Notes under the pieces: generated by a model
Told to the model about the DNA's origin: nothing
Seen by the model: the letters and a program-made list of their open reading frames with translations, nothing else
Databases searched by the model: none
Position numbers and translations under genes: made by a program
Assembly: GCA_009733775.1 (NCBI GenBank)
Contig: WOGZ01000018.1
Span: forward strand, 181,473-245,472
Direction of reading: 5' to 3'
Length of the DNA stretch: 64,000 nt
Origin: Alectoria sarmentosa
Taxonomy: Eukaryota > Ascomycota > Lecanoromycetes > Lecanorales > Parmeliaceae
Shown: positions 12,042-21,981 of the stretch, one piece after another
Numbering within the stretch: position 1 is the stretch's first letter
Layout of the letters: every line of letters begins with the position of its first letter

Positions 12042-13970
12042 ATGACTACATTCAAGCTGGAGCCTTCGACGGAGCAATCTCCAGTAGGCAGTTGCTTCGA
12101 TCCCGACAGCTTCATCAACTACGACCAGACTATCGTCCCAACTCCATCCATTTCACCTCTCTCCGCTCACTCCAGGTCTCTTAACAGTCCAACTTCGTCA
12201 ACAAACATTGAGTCCTCGCAATACCCCGTTCAACCCACCCAACAGTTTGCCGGCCCAAGCCATCAATATGAGCAATACAGGCAACAAGCTGGCCTCCCCG
12301 TCGGTGCATTGGCCAATACCTTTGCTCTCAACCAGGTGGATCAATTCGGTTATGGCCGGAGTCAGCAGTTCTATGGCACAATGCCACCGTCGGACGGATA
12401 CTTTGGCATGGGCATGAATGCGGGCGACGACTACTTGGACTTTGGATCTGGTCCTGGCTTGGGCTCCTCTATTGACATGGATCTCGACTTCAACAACTCT
12501 CCGACAAATGATGTGCCTGTACTCAGCTCGAGCTTCGTCAACCCTGCTGCTATTGGTGGGCAAGAAAGCCAATCGCAGTCAATTCCGCCCCAGGCTCATC
12601 CAGGTCGAGTCTGGCCGGGTATGCATCAACAGCAAGCGGCTTTGGCAAAGGCTCAAGCCGAAGCACAGCAGCACCTACAACAGCAACGAACCTTGGCATC
12701 ACAGAAACCTTTACCTTCAACCCACTCTCGCCAAGCCAGCCGTAACGGAAGCAGTGCAAAGCCTCCCACTGATCCTATCGTCGAAGAAAGCATATCCCGC
12801 CTACTCAATCAAATGAGGCACAGTAGCGTTGCTTCTTCAAACGAAGACGATGCTGCCACGCCGACAGGTAATGGAACCTCTTCCAATAGCGCTCGCATGA
12901 GAAAAGACGAGGAGGACATGGATGAGGATGAGAGGTTACTGGCCAGTGAGGAAGGGAAGAAGTTGAGCAGCAAGGAGAGGCGCCAGCTGAGAAACAAGGT
13001 TTCCGCGAGAGCTTTCCGGTCAAGACGAAAGGGTATGACTATCAGTAATTCACTCCACATGGATATGGTTAACTTTTGCGTAGAATACATCGGGCAACTA
13101 GAGGGAGAGATCGCCGCCAAGGCCAGTGAGGCTGACGACTTGCGTGCGAAGAATGAAGAGCTGGTGGCAGAGAACACTCGCTTGACAGACTTGACTCGCA
13201 TGCTTTTGTCGTCGCCAGCTTTCTCCACTTTCTTGAACGACCTCAGTGGCACTGGGGCGCCTGCTTCGATGCCAGAGATCTCACATCTCCAGTCGCACAC
13301 TCCAGCTTCTCGACCTCAATCTGCCGCTTCTCGCAAAGACGTTAACCCAAACCAAACCACTCCCCGTCCACTACCTACGCAAAACATCCACGTTGGTATG
13401 TCAATGATCCCCGAGGAGAGGCCTTATCAATACACTGCCACCGAGTCCACGAACAATGGCTGGAGTGACAGTAATATGGACTTCGGCGGCCTCTACGATG
13501 CTCAAGTCTACGCTGTCACTGAAGTGCCTCAAGGCCCAGCCGTCGACTCAATGAGTTTTGCAATGCTTCACGGCAAGACGTCCAACTTCGTTGGCTCCTA
13601 CCCTAGCGATGACTCCAAGTATGAGCCTGCCGAGATCGAGTCCATACCAGCATTGACTGAGAAGGTTGAAATGCCTGAGGTCATCGAACGCCATTCGCAA
13701 GAGGTTGACACCGACAGCTCTGATCCTGCCTTCGCTCTGTTCATCGACCAACCGTGTACCTCTTCAAAGCCAGCTGCGATGAGACCCGAAGATCACATCT
13801 TTGGTGAGATCGAGCTTGAGAAGGTTTTTGGCCGATTTGAACTGGTCATTGCAGAGGACTTGAACGAGTCTCAAGAAATCAGCTCTGCGACTGTTGAAAG
13901 ATTTGAGCGTTTGTGCTCGAGGCTTGATGCAGCTTCGACGAGGGTGGCTGCCATCACTTCTCACCTGTGA
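12042..13970 (+). CDS. bZIP transcription factor
   Basis: Exons 12042-13032 and 13084-13970 encode 625 aa. The N-terminal half is Gln/Ser/Pro-rich (activation-like). The basic region lies near residues 308-330 (ERRQLRNKVSARAFRSRRK, with N-x7-R spacing). Splicing joins it to the zipper EYIGQLEGEIAAKASEADDL, which has heptad leucines and other hydrophobic residues, then LTRMLLSSPAFSTFL, a block conserved in one family of filamentous-ascomycete bZIP proteins. The 51-bp intron (GTATGA...TAG, phase 1) sits exactly between basic region and zipper and has no stop codon. Retention would therefore insert 17 residues without breaking the frame. Target genes are not predictable. Confidence 0.9.
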   Translation: MTTFKLEPSTEQSPVGSCFDPDSFINYDQTIVPTPSISPLSAHSRSLNSPTSSTNIESSQYPVQPTQQFAGPSHQYEQYRQQAGLPVGALANTFALNQVDQFGYGRSQQFYGTMPPSDGYFGMGMNAGDDYLDFGSGPGLGSSIDMDLDFNNSPTNDVPVLSSSFVNPAAIGGQESQSQSIPPQAHPGRVWPGMHQQQAALAKAQAEAQQHLQQQRTLASQKPLPSTHSRQASRNGSSAKPPTDPIVEESISRLLNQMRHSSVASSNEDDAATPTGNGTSSNSARMRKDEEDMDEDERLLASEEGKKLSSKERRQLRNKVSARAFRSRRKGMTISNSLHMDMVNFCVEYIGQLEGEIAAKASEADDLRAKNEELVAENTRLTDLTRMLLSSPAFSTFLNDLSGTGAPASMPEISHLQSHTPASRPQSAASRKDVNPNQTTPRPLPTQNIHVGMSMIPEERPYQYTATESTNNGWSDSNMDFGGLYDAQVYAVTEVPQGPAVDSMSFAMLHGKTSNFVGSYPSDDSKYEPAEIESIPALTEKVEMPEVIERHSQEVDTDSSDPAFALFIDQPCTSSKPAAMRPEDHIFGEIELEKVFGRFELVIAEDLNESQEISSATVERFERLCSRLDAASTRVAAITSHL

Positions 13971-14447
13971 ATTTCTTGTTATCGGCGTTTCGGCTTGTGG
14001 AGGGTTCGATGGTCTTTGTCACGAACGTTACGGCCTTACTTGTGCTAGATGACGTATCATCTTTCCTTTCTGATTTCGAAGGTGTTATTTGATGGCGGAC
14101 TCAGCTCTGCCATCTCTCAACGGCCTCTTTTAGTTGTACTTTACATAGACCTCAGCCAAGCATCATCTGCTTCAAACCACCAATTCCTCCCCTCGTTCTT
14201 TGAAGTCCTTCGTATGTCATCGTCCCTGTCTTCTCTATATAGGGATTCTTTTATTTCAGGCCTTTGCCACCGAATCTAGCGTGCATGATATTCCCTTAGA
14301 CACCTCGGCGATACCCGTTGGCATGACCAAAGCGCACCATTCTCCCTCGAAAGTAATATTCTCAACACTTCACTTTTTTCTTTATTTCAATGTTCTCGAA
14401 GATAGCAATGCTAGATTTAGGATCTTTCTCATCTTCTGTAGCGTGTC
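13971..14447. other. Spacer between bZIP and MoaA genes
   Basis: Tandem-orientation intergenic region; nothing recognised beyond presumed terminator and promoter sequence. Confidence 0.5.
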
Positions 14448-15797
14448 ATGGATTTCCTACTGCCTCGCGCCATCTGCCGGTTGAAGCCCGCAAACCCACC
14501 CCGCATCTTACCTCGAGGCCTGCCCAAACAAGGTAGATGCATCGCCTCAGCTGTAACAGCTACACAACAACCGGTGCCCTTCGATGAAGCTCCACCATTC
14601 CCACTCCGGACTCCACCACACCGACATCCACTGCCTCAAGCGCATCCTGCGATTCACAATCGGCCACTCAAAGACACGAGACCTTTCTCCGACTTCCTGA
14701 CCGACAGCTTCTCACGCCAACATGACTACCTGCGGATCTCTGTTACCGAACGTTGCAACCTTCGATGCACATACTGTATGCCTGAAGAAGGAGTGCCGCT
14801 CTCCCCGGCCTCACACCTCCTTACAACGCCTGAGATATCTTACCTCTCCGCGCTCTTCGTCTCGCAGGGAGTCACGAAGATAAGATTGACGGGAGGGGAA
14901 CCTACGATACGGAGGGACATAGTGCTGCTCATGCACGAGATAGGAAGTCTGCGGAATAAAGGGCTGAAAGAGCTATGCATAACAACCAACGGCATCGCCC
15001 TCCATAGAAAGCTAGACTCCATGGCAGAAGCAGGCCTCACAGGCGTCAACCTCTCCCTCGACACCCTCGACCCCTTCCAATTCCAAATCATGACACGCCG
15101 CCAAGGCTTCTCCGCCGTCATCCGCAGCGTTGACCGCATACTTGAAATGAACCGCCTTGGCGCAGGCATCAAACTGAAAATAAACTGCGTTGTCATGCGC
15201 GGCATCAATGAACGCGAGATCATCCCCTTTGTCGAAATGGGGCGGGAGAAGGATGTTGAGGTCAGGTTTATCGAGTATATGCCCTTCGATGGCAATAAAT
15301 GGGCGAAAGAAAAGATGTTGAGTTATAAGGAGATGTTGGGGATGATTAGGGAGAAATATCCAGGGTTGGAGAAAGTGAGGGATGAGATGAATGACACGAG
15401 TAAGACCTTTAAGGTGCCGGGGTTTAGGGGGCGGATTGGATTTATTACAAGTATGACGCACAACTTTTGTGGGAGCTGTAATCGTTTGAGGATTACGAGT
15501 GACGGCAATCTCAAGGTCTGTCTTTTTGGAAATGCAGAAGTCAGCCTCAGGGATCTACTGCGAAAGGGCAACAATGGTCGACCAATCGATGAGGATGCGA
15601 TGGAGGCGATCAAGCAAGTCGAAATGGATAGGAGACAGGCTTTGCCAGGGGATGCGCAACCCTTGGGATATGGAGAGAGGGAGAGAGAACTATTAAAGCT
15701 GATCGGGATGGCTGTGAAGAGGAAGAAGGAGAAGCACGCTGGGATGGGCGCGTTGGAGAATATGAAGAATAGGCCCATGATCTTGATTGGTGGGTAG
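14448..15797 (+). CDS. cnxA: MoaA/MOCS1A-type radical SAM GTP 3',8-cyclase
   Basis: Catalyses the first step of molybdenum cofactor synthesis, acting on GTP, with two [4Fe-4S] clusters. The 449-aa frame has a basic, presequence-like N-terminus. The radical-SAM cysteines C103, C107 and C110 (CNLRCTYC) are followed by LTGGEP and LSLDTL. The C-terminal cluster cysteines C341, C344 and C358 (CGSCNRL...KVC) are also present. The protein ends in Gly-Gly before TAG, the C-terminal motif essential in MoaA/MOCS1A. It lies immediately upstream of MoaC on the same strand. In Aspergillus nidulans both activities come from one fused gene (cnxABC). Here a stop separates them, but a splice donor overlaps the GG and the stop (separate entry). 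Confidence 0.95.
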   Translation: MDFLLPRAICRLKPANPPRILPRGLPKQGRCIASAVTATQQPVPFDEAPPFPLRTPPHRHPLPQAHPAIHNRPLKDTRPFSDFLTDSFSRQHDYLRISVTERCNLRCTYCMPEEGVPLSPASHLLTTPEISYLSALFVSQGVTKIRLTGGEPTIRRDIVLLMHEIGSLRNKGLKELCITTNGIALHRKLDSMAEAGLTGVNLSLDTLDPFQFQIMTRRQGFSAVIRSVDRILEMNRLGAGIKLKINCVVMRGINEREIIPFVEMGREKDVEVRFIEYMPFDGNKWAKEKMLSYKEMLGMIREKYPGLEKVRDEMNDTSKTFKVPGFRGRIGFITSMTHNFCGSCNRLRITSDGNLKVCLFGNAEVSLRDLLRKGNNGRPIDEDAMEAIKQVEMDRRQALPGDAQPLGYGERERELLKLIGMAVKRKKEKHAGMGALENMKNRPMILIGG

Positions 15798-15985
15798 GCG
15801 GATTCTGTTCTTTGGCTCTTGGATATGCAGAGACGAATGTATATGACGACTGGTTTCCTCGTTTGCACTTTGCGACATGACTGGTGTATGTGATGACTTC
15901 TTGGTCCTTTGCTCTTTTTTCCCCTCTGCGCTGGAAATGAGAACGTGGAACGGCAATTTCTCTTTACTGACTCTGCTGGGCTCAG
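15790..15985 (+). promoter_or_regulatory. Candidate alternative intron joining MoaA to MoaC
   Basis: A GTGGGT donor begins at 15790, within the codons for the C-terminal Gly-Gly and just before the TAG. A branch-like TACTGAC at about 15965-15971 precedes a CTCAG acceptor ending at 15985. Removing these 196 bases joins a phase-1 codon to the MoaC frame with no stop, giving a MoaA-MoaC fusion that lacks the GG tail. A second donor (GTAGGC, 15794) with acceptor 15989, and the acceptor at 16060 with the first donor, also keep frame. The arrangement resembles human MOCS1, where splicing decides between MOCS1A with GG and a fused product. Whether it is used is inference. Confidence 0.55.
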
Positions 15986-15999
15986 ACAGACCACCTACT

Positions 16000-16992
16000 A
16001 TGACTCAAACTACGTCAATAAATCTCCGTTCATGGCCAGCACTTTTAATAAACATAACAGGGAGGCCAAAGTCTGCGACTCTCAGATTAGCGACTGCGCA
16101 CTTTCCTGTGCCATTCCATCTTTTGTCTAGCATTTACCAGCCCACGACTTCCATACGCGCAATCTCCACTACACCTGCAAAGACACCACCTCCGGAGTCA
16201 GTTCCGACCTCCACTACGAAGACCGCCGCGCCAACGCTTCCACATCTCACGCCCTCATCCGAAATCCACCTCGTATCCACCAGCGCCAAGTCCATCACCC
16301 ATCGCATCGCTGTCGCCATCGGTCACGTCCGATTCTCTAATCATGAACCTTTAGAATTAATCCGTCAAAATGCTCTCAAAAAGGGAGATGTGCTGGCGGT
16401 CGCCCGCATAGCAGCCGTCCAAGCCGTCAAGAAAACCAGTGACCTTATCCCGCTTGCGCATGGCGGCGTGCCTGTTGAAGGGTGCCTCGTACGCGTTGAG
16501 CTCGTAGGACCTTCCAACTTTGACACACAACCTACAAATCCCACTTCGTCATCGGAAGAACAGAGAATCGAAGAAACCTTGAAGCTGTCTGAGCCTATCG
16601 GGATGTATGGAGGCGTCCGCATCTCAGTGCAGGTCGAGACGACAGCGAAGACAGGGGTGGAGATGGAAGCCCTGACTGGAGTCGTTGGTGCTGCATTGAC
16701 GATTGTGGATATGTGCAAAGGTGTTGACAAAGGCTGCGTCATTGATGATGTCAGAGTGGCCGGGAAGAAAGGAGGTAGGAGTGGCGGGTTGGGTATCTGG
16801 CGCGAGGAGCCGAAGGGGCTATTTAGTGTTTTGAAGGAGACGGAGAGAATTACGGGGAACGAGCCAACGCAGTTGGGAAATGAAGGTATCGAGACGGTGG
16901 AGAAAGAGGACGTCTCTGAACGAACGGGGGATGAGAGAAGGAGCAAGGCGAGGACATGGAGAAAATCGACGCCGGAAGCTGGAACCGAATAA
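16000..16992 (+). CDS. cnxC: MoaC/MOCS1B-type cyclic pyranopterin monophosphate synthase
   Basis: Acts directly after MoaA, converting the cyclised GTP intermediate to cPMP. From the ATG at 16000 it would be 330 aa. The MoaC core starts near residue 105 (HRIAVAIGHV). It includes KKGDVLAVARIAAVQAVKK, SDLIPLAHGG, GVEMEALTGVVGAAL, DMCKGVDKG and DDVRVAGKKGGRSGG, all hallmarks of the family. The usual LIPLCHP loop reads LIPLAHGG. The first about 60 residues contain no Asp or Glu and several Arg/Lys, like a mitochondrial presequence. The frame is also open upstream to an ATG at 15877. It could be made as a fusion with MoaA by splicing or from its own start. Confidence 0.9.
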   Translation: MTQTTSINLRSWPALLINITGRPKSATLRLATAHFPVPFHLLSSIYQPTTSIRAISTTPAKTPPPESVPTSTTKTAAPTLPHLTPSSEIHLVSTSAKSITHRIAVAIGHVRFSNHEPLELIRQNALKKGDVLAVARIAAVQAVKKTSDLIPLAHGGVPVEGCLVRVELVGPSNFDTQPTNPTSSSEEQRIEETLKLSEPIGMYGGVRISVQVETTAKTGVEMEALTGVVGAALTIVDMCKGVDKGCVIDDVRVAGKKGGRSGGLGIWREEPKGLFSVLKETERITGNEPTQLGNEGIETVEKEDVSERTGDERRSKARTWRKSTPEAGTE

Positions 16993-17179
16993 GTGCAAAG
17001 AACGCAGTACACGCTCAGCAATTTCACTGTCAAAATATAAACGAACTCGAGTGTCGTCACTGCCACTAGCACAATGTCACCATCCTAGCCTCCGAAATCC
17101 CCGACAGGCCCTCGTCAATCAGTGCTCTTGAGGAGGTGAAGCCTTCCGGACGAACAAGAAGGCGAAATGAGGGCGAGAG

Positions 17180-19442
17180 TTGAGCATGAAGCATGGGCAG
17201 TGCCTGAATTGGATATGTGTCAGACAACTCGACGATCAGAACCGCAATGGAAAGCTAGACTACGAAACCCAACGAACACATATCAAAGACACCAATGACG
17301 CCACGAAAGATGCACAGGAAATCGTATCCCACCTAGGTCATCTTCCTCTTGCTATTGCCCAAGCTGGAGCGTATATCGGTTCAAGGATAACCCCCCTTCC
17401 ACGAGTTCCTCAGTCATTACCGAAAGACGACAGCCTCGGTACTCCAACAGACACCGGAGATCTGGGAATATGTGCTCAGCGTCTTTACGACTTGGGAAAT
17501 GACGATGGAACATTACTTAAGGGACAAAAGTGAGCGCAACCACATTGACGGTATGCTTCTATACTGCGCAGTACTTTATCACGACGTTGTCAACGAGGAG
17601 TTCCCGAGCCATCTGCTCGAAAACGTACACAACCTGCCATCATGGGCAGAACCTATTACAACGAACGACTTTTGGGATTCAGAGAAGTTCCAGGAGGTTG
17701 TCGCAAAGCTAGGCTGGCTGTCTCTCTTGGAGATTCTGAGACACAAGTCTGGCCACTCTGACTTTTCGATTCACCCCATGGTCTCAGATTGGCTTCTACT
17801 ATGTGCCAGCCCTCATACTCTTAGTCAGAGCATTGGTAGCGCGATGCGTATTGTCGCAGCCTTCATAAAATGTAAGAAAGGCCGTCAAATGAGCTTCGAA
17901 GTCAGGCGGGAAGTGCGCACGTGTGTATGGTCATGTCTAAAGAGAATCCTTGAAATCGAAGAGGATACCAAGTCAGGCGATGTAGAGACAGATACCATCG
18001 TGGATTCTAAGTTTGTGTTCGCAGAGTTTATGTACACTGATATGCAGCTAACGAATGGGACCACACTCTTCGAACATGTTTTAACAGTATGGGAGAAAAA
18101 GGTAAGGAAGTGACCATAGAAAGACGATCGATGCAGCGAACCAGCTCGCTCGAGGTTACACGGAGAAGAAGATGTTCGCAAAAGGTGAAGAAATAACTCG
18201 GCGCATCATCTCGCCTGAGGGAAATTTCTCTTGTACCTTGGCTGAATGCTACTCTGCGCAAGCAGAGTATGCCAAGGCGGGGACGATGTACGAAGATCTA
18301 CTCTTATGTCTGCAAAGCGAGGTCGGACCTCGAAACCGGTACACGATACATCGTATGTGCAACATGGCACAGAACTTTATAAACGCTGCTTAAGCTGCCA
18401 GAAACCAACTTAACGACCAAGAAAGAATACTATGGCTGGGCTTTCAGTGAAGACGCTACAAAAGTATAGATTTTATGGCTTGCGGTCGTTGGCAATTCTG
18501 GGAAATGGGAAGGCGATCCTTCAAAGGTCGAGGAAGTTGCCCTGGATCGTGCGGAAGCCTCTACCGGCCTAGGCTGTATTCACCACGATCGGGGTCTTCA
18601 AGCGCGAGACGAGGACAAATCGGGCTCGGAAGACTCCGCAAATGCCCAAGATATGCAGTACAAAACCCTCTGGGCCTTCGAACCCCCCTACGGCACAGAT
18701 CATCACCGTATCTTAACGGCATCTCATAACCTAGCCGTGAGTCTGAACCTGGGCGATAAACTCGCAGAATCCGAAAAGGTGTACCAGCGCACCCTGGACG
18801 GATACGAGCAAGTTTACAGGCCCGATGACAAACTCAAACTCAGTATATGCTATTGTTATGGCCATGTTCTAGCATCGCAGTGGAAATTGCCTGAAGGGAG
18901 TAGCCTGCACACGCGCTCCTACCTGGGCCTGGAGGAGATGCTGGGCCCGGAAGACCCTCTGGCGCTAGATATCTTCGGCTGTCTTGTCGACTTGTACCGT
19001 GCAATTGACAACAAGCTCGAGATCGAGGAATGTTACTTACGAGCCCTAGCCAGGCGAGCTGAAGTGCTAGGACCGCATCATAAAATCACTCTCGCCACAG
19101 CGAACAAACTCGGCTTCCTCTATCTCGAAGAACGGCGCTGGGACGATGCCGATACGTCTTAGACTGGGTAGAGATGGATACGTCCGCAACTCAGAGAACA
19201 CACAACCTTTGCGAGATGGGAAAGCGCTGCAAGGGATGGTCATTGCGCTCCTCAATCGAAGAAGATTCGAGAATGCGGAGCGAATGGCGAGAGGGTTGTT
19301 GGAAAAGAGGGAGGAGTTGCATGGAAGGCATCATCCAGACACTCTGCAGACGGCGACTGATTGGGCAGTTGTTTTACAGCAGCAGGGCAAGAATCGGGAA
19401 GCAGATCGAATCCATGAAACGTATGAAGAAGGGATACGATAA
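17180..19442 (+). pseudogene. NB-ARC/TPR (NLR-like) pseudogene, 5' truncated and frameshifted
   Basis: The stretch resembles the middle and end of the intact gene at 53986-57935. In order: the NB-ARC GLPLA-like motif (HLPLAIAQAGAYI, about 17338-17380), a winged-helix segment with an MHD-like IHPMVSDW, then tetratricopeptide-like repeats (EKVYQRTLDGYEQ, EECYLRALARRAEVLG, and HHPDTLQTATDW near 19340). The P-loop and Walker B region and any N-terminal effector are absent. The frame changes at the six-C run 17391-17396, near 18110, and near 19160, and TAA occurs at 18391. Each break could be a sequencing error, but together with the missing 5' half they indicate a dead copy. It begins under 200 bases after the MoaC stop. 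Confidence 0.8.
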
Positions 19443-20230
19443 GGTGCTGGAACGGGGTGAGGAGGTTAGAGAGGAGATTGAGGAGGGTATTGCTGAGTTG
19501 CAAATCGGGGAGTGAGCCATGGAGGTTGGGATTACAGCGAAACGAGACCTCCTATGCAAGCCATTGGCGACTTGCCAAGGGCCTTAGAAACGAAGTCTCT
19601 AACATAAAGTGATTCACCTTCACTTCGACCAGGGCGCCCAATCCGTGGGTTCTTTGTATAGGGTGAGTATCTGAAGAAGTTGCTGCGGCTCCAAGCCTTC
19701 TACCTTCCATATCTTTCGCCTGTGAGCCAGCAGCGGAACTGAAAGAGGGACAAGACAGAAATTTGAGATCCATTTGTACTCACGCATGTCCAATTCCAGA
19801 GCCTTGCACGGAATGAGCTTTGTGAGAAACTAATACATGATCAGGCGATGTAAGACTAGTGTTGAAGCCCCTGGTAAATCAAAGAGCAAAAGCCACCACT
19901 CAAGAAGAACCCCCCCTCCGTGTTGCTTAGAGATAAGAAAGCGAAAGTATTTTTGCAGCGAAGCTGGCATTGTTCGTCTGGGTTGATGGAAGCAAATAAA
20001 GAATAGGCGCGCTTCTGATTGGCGCGCCCTGACGAGATTGTTTGACAAACTGAAGATGATTATAAACACTCACCTTCACGACAACACAGAGTCTCACAAA
20101 ATACTTCCTCCTCAGCTATCATATCCCACGGCCACAACTACAGCTTATCGGAGATCTACCTAATTAGGCGTTCTTATCAACTTCCGTCATCTCAAAGCTC
20201 AACATCCATCCATCTCTCAAGCGTTTGATC
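19443..20230. other. Intergenic, upstream of the cold-shock protein gene
   Basis: No supportable gene. The short minus-strand frames have no recognisable content. Confidence 0.5.
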
Positions 20231-21981
20231 ATGGCGGAAGAACGTCAATACGGTATAGTCAAGGCAAGCCGCCACTCAGCTCATATTTAATCCCGAATAT
20301 TCCTCTCCATATCTCACCCACCTGTCGAACTCATTGCTAACTCATCAGCAGCGCTGGACCGAAAAAGGGTTCGGCTTCATTGAGCGCCCCGACTTCGGCG
20401 ACAGCATCTTCTGCCACAGTCGTGAGACCCCCGACCGTGCCGGTCTGGTTTCGGGATCGAAGGTCTCCTTTGTCTTCGAGAGCGATGAAAAGGGCGGGAA
20501 AGCGAAAGAAGTTCTGATCGAAGAAGCCGTTCTCCAGGATGACTCAGCACGCGAGATGGGAACCATCAAGAGATGGAATGCCGAGAAAGGATTCGGCTTC
20601 ATCGGCCGTGCTAATGGTGGTGATGACGCTTTTGTGCACAAGAAGGAGTGCGGAGGCAAAGATCTCGTCGAGGGTCAGGCCGTGTCATTTGTGTTTGAGG
20701 AAGGCCCGAAGGGCGCTTCGGCGAAGAATGTTCGCGAAGAGGAAGGTGGCATGGTGGCGGAGGAAGTACGTGAGATGGGATCGATCAAGAGATGGAATGT
20801 CGAAAAAGGGTTTGGTTTCATCGGCCGTGCTAATGGCGGGGATGATGCCTTTGTGCACAAGAAGGAATGCGGAGGCAAAGACCTTGCCGAAGGCCAAGCT
20901 GTCTCATTCGTGTTCGAGGATGGTCCGAAGGGGGCTTCCGCCAAGAATGTTCGCGAAGAGGAGGGCGCATTAGTGATGGAAGCGGCTGCTGAAGAGGACG
21001 AAGGCGAACGTGAACTTGGCAAGGTCAAGTCTTACAATGAAGAAAAGGGGTTTGCTTTCATCGGTCGCTGCACGGGTGGTGACGATGTCTTTGGCCACAA
21101 GCGAGAGTTTGGTAATGTCGAGCCATACGTTGGGCAGCCCGTCTCATTCATCCTGGAAAACACCGAGAAGGGCGACACTGCTAAGAAGATCCGCGAGGAG
21201 GATAGCGTCCCTGAACTCGTCCTGTCGGACGAAGGTCGCGAATTTGGTACCGTCAAAGTGAAACCTCCATCCTGCCTTCCGATGAGACAAATAAGAGCGA
21301 TCAGTACTGACATTGCGGCAGAACTTCAATGTGGAGAAAGGTTTCGGGTTCATCGTGAGGAAGAAGGGAGGTGATGATGCGCACGTTCATGAGAAGCAGT
21401 GCAATGGCTTGGCGTTGGAGAAGGACATGTGTGTCTCTTTTGTCTGTGAAGACAGTGGCAAAGGACCCGCAGCAAAAGATCTCCGTCAAGAGGACCCGGC
21501 ACGCGTTGCACGAGTCACTGCCAAGGTGCATTATGGCAAAGTCGAGGTAGGAGCTCTCTCCTCCCAAGTACCCTCCTCCACTCGCTCAAACTACTGACTT
21601 ATGGTATAAAAGCGCTACTCAGACCCAACAGAATCCAAACCAGACAGCGGCTACGGTTTCATCACCCCGCTCACCACGACCAGCTATGGAGCACCGAAGA
21701 AGTACTACTTCCACATGTCGGAGATTGAGGACCCGGACGAATACGGCGGAATCGAGCCAGGCACCGGCGTCTCCTTCATCATCACTACTGCGCGATCAGG
21801 CAAAGGCGTCCAGGCCGCAGCCGTTACCATTGCGGATCCTCCGAACGAAGACAAGGAGAAGGAAAATTCCATTCACACATCCTTCAGTGAGTTGAAAGTG
21901 GCGGAAGCCGAAGACGCGGGCGACGCTGCTGCTGCTGAAGGGGACTCTTGGGGAACTGGAGCAAGTGATGCGTGGGCTTGA
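20231..21981 (+). CDS. Protein with six tandem cold-shock domains
   Basis: Probably an RNA- or single-strand-DNA-binding protein. Exons 20231-20263, 20352-21257, 21322-21546 and 21613-21981 encode 510 aa. Six cold-shock domains begin near residues 7, 80, 153, 233, 309 and 384. Each opens with a GxVK strand and a K-G-F-G-F-I (RNP1) motif. The RNP2 motif varies: DDAFVHKK in domains 2 and 3, DDVFGHKR in 4, DDAHVHEK in 5. Domains 2 and 3 are nearly identical, with DNA copies 219 bp apart. The first intron is GC-AG with a tandem CAGCAG acceptor; I chose the second CAG because it gives the IVKRW join seen in the other domains. The Ala/Asp/Trp-rich tail has no domain. All three introns are phase 0 and fall at the same place in their domains. 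Confidence 0.88.

Noticed and set aside
18113..18140. An intron explaining the frame change in the NB-ARC/TPR pseudogene
   Set aside because: The only GTAAG donor and TAG acceptor are 18 bases apart, too short for an intron; a one-base indel fits better.
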